From positions 2,170,001-2,234,000 of the forward strand of contig NZ_QUMQ01000001.1 of the NCBI RefSeq assembly GCF_003387075.1: DNA of 64,000 nucleotides. Reading direction: 5' to 3'. This DNA is from Asanoa ferruginea (GTDB lineage: Bacteria > Actinomycetota > Actinomycetes > Mycobacteriales > Micromonosporaceae). The notes under the pieces were generated by a model. The model saw only the letters and a program-made list of their open reading frames with translations, was not told the origin of the DNA and did no database searches. A program made the translations under genes and the position numbers. Every line of letters starts with the position of its first letter. The first letter of the stretch is position 1. Shown piece by piece: positions 59,438-64,000 of the stretch.

Positions 59438-60736
59438 TCAGATCTGCAGTTCGATCTCGTCGGCTGATGCCGCGTTCCGTTCGACCTCGGACAGCTCGTC
59501 GGACCGTACAGTCAGCTGGTAGTGCTGGCGCGGGTCGTAGTCGTCGAACTGGTCGACGCGGTCGAGCACATCGGCGACCAGCTTCTTGAGGAAGACGCGC
59601 GGCGCGATGCCGACCTTGCCGCCGAGCCGCCCGGTGACCGCTTGCGCGAGTTCCCGCACGTATGCGTCGTCGACTCTGCTGACCCGCTCGGAGCCGTAAA
59701 GCTCGCGGACCTTGATGCCGAGTTCGACGAGCCGGTCGATGTCGAATCCGGGCAGCCGAACCTGCGCCGCCCTCGGGTTGTCCCACCGCGGGTCGGAGCC
59801 GAAGTCGGTGGCCAGTCGCTGCGACAGCGGAGCAAGCCGCTGCACGCCCTGCGGCCCATCGAAGAACGCTGGCGTGCCGGTGATCACCAGAAACAGGCCC
59901 GGGAACCGTCCCGCGTAGATGTCGTCAACGAACTGCCGCAGCGCGTTGAGGGCCTTGTCCCGCGCGTCGCTGCGTACCCTCTGCAAGGTTTCGACCTCGT
60001 CGAGCACCAGCAGCAGCCCGGATCCCCCACCATCGCGCAGCACGGTCAGCAAACCCTGCAGGAAGCTCAGCGCACCGAAATGGTCGAGGTCCCCCTTCAC
60101 ACCGGCTGCCCGCCGCGCCGAAGCCGCGACCTGCGGCTGCCCGCCGAGCCACGCCGCGAGCGCACTCGCGGTGGCCAGGTCACCGGCAGCGGTCGCGGTC
60201 CGATAACCACGCAGGCCCGCGGCGAACGCCGGGGTACGCCGGGAAATCTCCGCCAGCCGTTGCTCCATCAGCTCGCCCACCGCATGGTCGAGCGCGTCGG
60301 CGTCGTCCTCCGCGACCTCGCCGCCGGCGAGGACGTCCTCTTCCAGAGCGAAGATCCAGCTGTCGAGTACAGGTCGCAGCGCGCTGGGCGCGAACTGCTC
60401 GGTGGTCAGGTGATCTGCGAGCCGCCGGTAGACGGTCTCCATCCGGTGCAGCGGAGTCTCCAGCTCCGAGATCTGCACCTCCGAGGTCGCGAACCCGCTC
60501 CGCTTGGCGCGCTCGGCGAGCCAACGGGTGAAAAACGTCTTGCCCGCGCCGTATTCACCGCGAATGGCCTTGAAGACGCTCCCGCCGCCGGCGACCCGCT
60601 CGAGGTCCTCGTCGATCGCGACCACGAACCGATCGAGCCCGACGGCGAGCGCGTCCAAGCCGTTGTGCGGCACGACGCCACGTCGCAACGCGTCGACGAT
60701 GTCGCGCCGGCGCCGCGCCGAGACCTCGAGCGTCAT
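59438..60736 (-). CDS. brxD: BREX system ATP-binding protein BrxD
   Basis: 432 aa. Walker A GEYGAGKT (60-67), Walker B LLLVLDEVETL (about 246-256), and the layout of the DUF2791-type ATPase (RGVVPHNGLDALAVGLDRFV near the N-terminus). It overlaps pglZ by ATGA and is followed by brxHI, matching the type 2 BREX gene order. Role within the phage-exclusion complex is not settled. Confidence 0.9.
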   Translation of the reverse strand: MTLEVSARRRRDIVDALRRGVVPHNGLDALAVGLDRFVVAIDEDLERVAGGGSVFKAIRGEYGAGKTFFTRWLAERAKRSGFATSEVQISELETPLHRMETVYRRLADHLTTEQFAPSALRPVLDSWIFALEEDVLAGGEVAEDDADALDHAVGELMEQRLAEISRRTPAFAAGLRGYRTATAAGDLATASALAAWLGGQPQVAASARRAAGVKGDLDHFGALSFLQGLLTVLRDGGGSGLLLVLDEVETLQRVRSDARDKALNALRQFVDDIYAGRFPGLFLVITGTPAFFDGPQGVQRLAPLSQRLATDFGSDPRWDNPRAAQVRLPGFDIDRLVELGIKVRELYGSERVSRVDDAYVRELAQAVTGRLGGKVGIAPRVFLKKLVADVLDRVDQFDDYDPRQHYQLTVRSDELSEVERNAASADEIELQI

Positions 60737-63474
60737 TTCTGGTCCAGTCCGAACTGCTCGACGAGCAGAGCGATGTCGAGGATGACCGTCTGGCCGTCAG
60801 GATCGATCTGCAGAACCGGGTAGCCCTCGACCTGAAGGACTTTCCGGAGCGCGGTGATTGTCGAGTTGATCCGGTGTGCGGGTATGCCGGCCTGCGTGGC
60901 CAGCATATCGACCCGGCTGCGTCCCCGACCCGTGAGAAGAATCCGAACCATCGCGGCCACCCGGTTGTCCGGCAGCCCGCCCCGTCCACCGCGACGCTGC
61001 GCGTACGTGTCGCTGGCCAGCAATGCGGCGACGAGTCGGTCTGCCTGCGATGGCTGCGCCGTCGGCTCCGGCGCGGCCTCGGCCTTCGACGCCGCAGCAC
61101 CGGCGGGAGTGTCGAAGAGTGTCTCGGCCTGTGCCTGCGACGGGGGCCGGGCAGCCTTATGCGGCTTCCCTGCCTTCACCGACTCGACCAGCCACGACTG
61201 CGACGCGGGTGAGGGCAACGACGAGGGCGTTTCCGCGTCATTGGCGGGCCACCACCACGACGGGCTGGCGACCGGGGCGCCCGCCCATCCGGGAACGGCG
61301 TTCTCGTCGCCCGCGCTGAACATCAGCAACGGGATCACGACCTCGGCGGCCGAGGCACCCCCGTGGTAGCCGGCCTTGCGGGGGCCGTAGCGGATCTCCT
61401 CCCGCCAGGGTAGGACGACCTCCCCGTCGCCCTTCGCGACGCGTGGCCCGCGCACCAGCACCTCGCCGTCACCGACCGCATGGTCGCTGGGCCGCCACCG
61501 GTTTTCACTCGACGAACTCGGACGCGTTACCGCGTCGGGGCCCCGGTCGACCACGTGGCCGTGGTCCGAGACCACGATGACGACGCGGTCGGACGCCAGC
61601 GTGAGCAGGTCGCGTACCGCCTGGATGGTCTCGGTCCCCCACACGGTGGTGCCGGGGTCACTCCGGTCGAGTGCGTCGTCGATGGTGTTGACCACGGCCG
61701 CGACCACCGGCGCGTTCGGGTCGCCGAGTGCCTCGATCACGTCGGGGTCGAATGCCGCGCCCGCACCGGCCCGAAGCCGCGACTTGTGCAGCAGGAGTCC
61801 GGTGGGGAACCGCTGGTTGAAGGCGGCCAGCTCTTCTTTCTGTTCGCCGGTGGCGATCCGACCGGTGAACAGCGAGCAGCGGCTGACTTCGGTGATCGTC
61901 GGGAGGGCGGCCAGCACGCCGACCCGCTCCTGACCCTGCGGCGTCAGCTCCATCCACGAGCCCGTGCGGGTCATCGACTCGGCGAGCTCGGTCGAGGCGG
62001 CGACGCTCATACCGTCGAGGACCAGCAGAAGCACGCGCTTGCCATTGTCGAGGACCGGGTGGACGACGCGGTCGAACACGTCCTCCACGCGGATCAACGC
62101 GCCCGGTTCGGCATCGTGTTCAGTTGCCTCGGCCAAGAGCGTCGCGAACCGCTGGTCGTGCCGTGCGCGCCGGGCGTCAACCTCCCGGTGCAGCAGGTGG
62201 TATGCCTCTGCGACGACCGGGTCGACGTCTCCGACGAACACGTCGAGGCGCGCCCGATCGACGAAGCCGTCGTCCCTCACCTGGCGCAGCAAAGCGTCGT
62301 AGAGCGTGGCTGGCTGGGGACCGTCTCCGCTTTCGAGCCAGCGCAGCAGGCGTACCGCCATCCGTGCGGCTTCGAGCCGGAAGGCGTCGGCGCCCCGATG
62401 GGCCTCGGCATATGCCAAGGCCCGCTCCGCCGACGTGACCGCGGCGGCGGGTCGTCCTCCGGCCGCGCCCAGCCGCACCGCGACGGCGACCGCCTGGAGC
62501 CGTTGCAAGAAACCGGTCGGCAACACGTCGCTCCCGCCGAGGAGGTCGGTCGCGTCAATCTCCTGCGCGATCTTCTCGGCTCGGACCAAATAGCCGTTAG
62601 CTTTGCGGCGACCCTCGTCGTCACTGGTGCCGACCCGGCCGAGGTAGGCCAGGGCCAACGTGTGCAGCGCCGCTGCCTCGTCGTTGCCAGGCCGCGTGCC
62701 GCCGAAGTAGCGCTCGAGGCGGGTCTGAGCGACGGCCACCGCCGTGGCGCGTGGTCCGCCTGACGGCGCCGGCCACAGCGCACCCGCAAGCAATCCCAGA
62801 GGTACGGCGTCCGCACCGTTACCGGAACGGACCGCTGCCATGATGGCTGCCGCGCCGGGCCCGCCCACCTCCGAGAGGTAGCCGCGGATTCCGTCCAAGA
62901 CCGCCGCAGGCCGCTGTGTCGCCCGCAGGACTTTGGCCGCCTCGGTCGTCCAATCCATCAGGCCCGCACCGTCGAGCTGATCGCTGTCGATGCCGAGCGC
63001 CTCCGCCACCAAGCTCGCCAGCGCGAGGTCGCGGCTCAACACAGTGCCCAGAGCAGGCGGCCAACCATCGGTGGGAACGAGGTCGATGAGCGCGTCGGCG
63101 ACCCACCGGCCCTCACGGATCAGCATCGGATCGTTCTGCGACGCGCCGAACAGGCCGGCAGCGATCTCCCACGCGTCGACGCGACGCACCGTGTTCAGGC
63201 TGACGTACGCGAGCAGACCGTCTCCGAGCTGACCGTCGGTCAGTTCGGTCAGCAAAACCAGCCGTTCACCGTCCCGGCGGTCTCCGAGCGCGGCCCACGC
63301 GGCAAGCGGCGTGGGGCACGGCACGACGCGTGCGATCGTCGCTCCGAAGGTGAGGACGGGATCGTTGGTCCAGTCCGGACGAGACCGAAGCGCGATCGCC
63401 GGCGCCTGGTCTTCGGACTTGCGAAGCCAATCCTCGACCTTGCGGCGGATCGCGGCCGGCTGCACCGCTGTCAC
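60733..63474 (-). CDS. pglZ: BREX type 2 phosphatase-like protein PglZ
   Basis: 913 aa. The PglZ alkaline-phosphatase-like core shows LLLVLDGMSVAAS (about 485) and VVIVVSDHGHVVDRG (about 636) with the metal-binding Asp/His residues; a long helical N-terminal part and a winged-helix-like C-terminus complete the usual length of the type 2 form. GTG 63474 was chosen because GGGAGG precedes it and it forms a GTGA overlap with the upstream pglY stop; GTG 63486 is possible. Part of the pgl phage-growth-limitation system. Confidence 0.92.
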   Translation of the reverse strand: MTAVQPAAIRRKVEDWLRKSEDQAPAIALRSRPDWTNDPVLTFGATIARVVPCPTPLAAWAALGDRRDGERLVLLTELTDGQLGDGLLAYVSLNTVRRVDAWEIAAGLFGASQNDPMLIREGRWVADALIDLVPTDGWPPALGTVLSRDLALASLVAEALGIDSDQLDGAGLMDWTTEAAKVLRATQRPAAVLDGIRGYLSEVGGPGAAAIMAAVRSGNGADAVPLGLLAGALWPAPSGGPRATAVAVAQTRLERYFGGTRPGNDEAAALHTLALAYLGRVGTSDDEGRRKANGYLVRAEKIAQEIDATDLLGGSDVLPTGFLQRLQAVAVAVRLGAAGGRPAAAVTSAERALAYAEAHRGADAFRLEAARMAVRLLRWLESGDGPQPATLYDALLRQVRDDGFVDRARLDVFVGDVDPVVAEAYHLLHREVDARRARHDQRFATLLAEATEHDAEPGALIRVEDVFDRVVHPVLDNGKRVLLLVLDGMSVAASTELAESMTRTGSWMELTPQGQERVGVLAALPTITEVSRCSLFTGRIATGEQKEELAAFNQRFPTGLLLHKSRLRAGAGAAFDPDVIEALGDPNAPVVAAVVNTIDDALDRSDPGTTVWGTETIQAVRDLLTLASDRVVIVVSDHGHVVDRGPDAVTRPSSSSENRWRPSDHAVGDGEVLVRGPRVAKGDGEVVLPWREEIRYGPRKAGYHGGASAAEVVIPLLMFSAGDENAVPGWAGAPVASPSWWWPANDAETPSSLPSPASQSWLVESVKAGKPHKAARPPSQAQAETLFDTPAGAAASKAEAAPEPTAQPSQADRLVAALLASDTYAQRRGGRGGLPDNRVAAMVRILLTGRGRSRVDMLATQAGIPAHRINSTITALRKVLQVEGYPVLQIDPDGQTVILDIALLVEQFGLDQK

Positions 63475-64000
63475 CGCACCTCCCACCAGACCGTCACCGT
63501 CTTCCCCGACTCAACTTCGCGGCTAAGTCGGTTTGTCAGTTCATCCAGGCCAGTACCGTCAAAGATCTCCATCCGCGCGTTCGCGCGCTCCCGATCGCGC
63601 CTTTCTCGCTCTTCCTTCTCCTTCAGCTCCCGATCACGCTTTTCTCGCTCTTCCTTCTCCTTTCGTCGCCTCTCTTCCTGCTCCGGATCGATCTGTGCGA
63701 TGTGGCGAGCGGCGGCATTACCCGCGTTTCGGAGAGCTTCGACGAGATCCTTGGCGTTCTGTTCATGGCGTGCGGCCATCTCGAGCCGCTCGACGATTTC
63801 CGCGGCCCCTGTGTCAGACGGAGTTAGCGTCCGGATCACATGGATCAGTGGCCATTGTGCGCCCGCGAGGGCGTCGATGACGGCACCGGCGGACTTGAAG
63901 GCCCTGCCCGCGACCGCGTCGTCGACATCGCCGACGTCGGCCCGAGCGACACGAGCGATCAGGTCGACGTCATCGGACTCGCCAGAAAGCTCCTTGAGCA
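63471..64000 (-). CDS. pglY: BREX type 2 ATPase PglY, C-terminal part (runs off the window)
   Basis: The last 175 or so residues. A highly charged coiled coil (EERRRKEKEEREKRDRELKE) encoded by a 22-bp direct repeat (63602-63623 and 63641-63662) is followed by IFDGTGLDELTNRLSREVES, ending VTVWWEVR. Position directly before pglZ with a GTGA overlap, and the helical tail, fit PglY; the ATPase domain lies beyond the window. The identity rests on gene order more than on the visible sequence. Confidence 0.75.
   Translation of the reverse strand, partial: LKELSGESDDVDLIARVARADVGDVDDAVAGRAFKSAGAVIDALAGAQWPLIHVIRTLTPSDTGAAEIVERLEMAARHEQNAKDLVEALRNAGNAAARHIAQIDPEQEERRRKEKEEREKRDRELKEKEERERRDRERANARMEIFDGTGLDELTNRLSREVESGKTVTVWWEVR

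Overview
The window is high-GC DNA with overlapping reading frames, frequent GTG/TTG starts and many 4-bp ATGA/GTGA overlaps. Its gene content is that of a filamentous or sporulating actinobacterium: a type VII (ESX) secretion locus, a Tad pilus locus, SpoIIE-type phosphatase/STAS signalling, F420/LLM enzymes, a DUF574-type methyltransferase and a type 2 BREX (Pgl) system. I infer a member of or near the Micromonosporaceae, but no rRNA or tRNA gene is present to prove it.

Layout. (1) 1-7064: type VII secretion locus with eccC (cut by the window edge), eccD, a companion gene of unknown role, eccE, eccB and a putative two-gene substrate pair. (2) 7065-7660: non-coding stretch with a roughly 64-bp tandem repeat array. 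(3) 7661-10090: ATP-dependent DNA ligase, a DUF998 membrane protein and a small acidic protein. (4) 10144-14159: an unusual signalling cluster of PAS/GAF/SpoIIE phosphatase, a B12-binding protein with the CarH-type Wx9EH photosensor motif and an LLM oxidoreductase in one overlapping operon, divergent from a STAS protein. (5) 14208-20033: TetR regulator with palindromic operator, heterodimeric ABC exporter, GNAT acetyltransferase, and a GDT1/UPF0016 transporter behind a yybP-ykoY manganese riboswitch. (6) 20055-27501: PHP phosphoesterase, then a secreted-protein region with an HTH/NBR1-Ig membrane protein, a VanY-like peptidase and two adjacent fusions of a duplicated I36 domain to different peptidoglycan-active domains, then a phytase-like secreted protein. 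(7) 27683-32978: housekeeping and hypothetical genes (methyltransferase, F420-type reductase, DUF488/DUF429 pair, MDR dehydrogenase with a divergent CGNR regulator). (8) 33002-44489: complete Tad pilus locus followed by an atypical response regulator and a protein kinase fused to a LuxR-type regulator. (9) 44473-50255: probable six-gene unit of ABC exporter, divergent GAPDH and two glycosyltransferases. (10) 50256-64000: defence island: TrlF PHP-ATPase, an unassigned two-gene module (625-aa protein plus GIY-YIG-like nuclease), a broken ISL3 transposase, and the brxHI-brxD-pglZ-pglY end of a type 2 BREX system that runs off the window.

The best candidates for something not yet described are the two-gene module in the defence island (53998-56300), the light/B12-linked phosphatase operon (10144-14159), and the kinase-LuxR fusion beside the Tad locus. 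All function calls come from reading the proteins and comparing them with remembered families; no database search was run.
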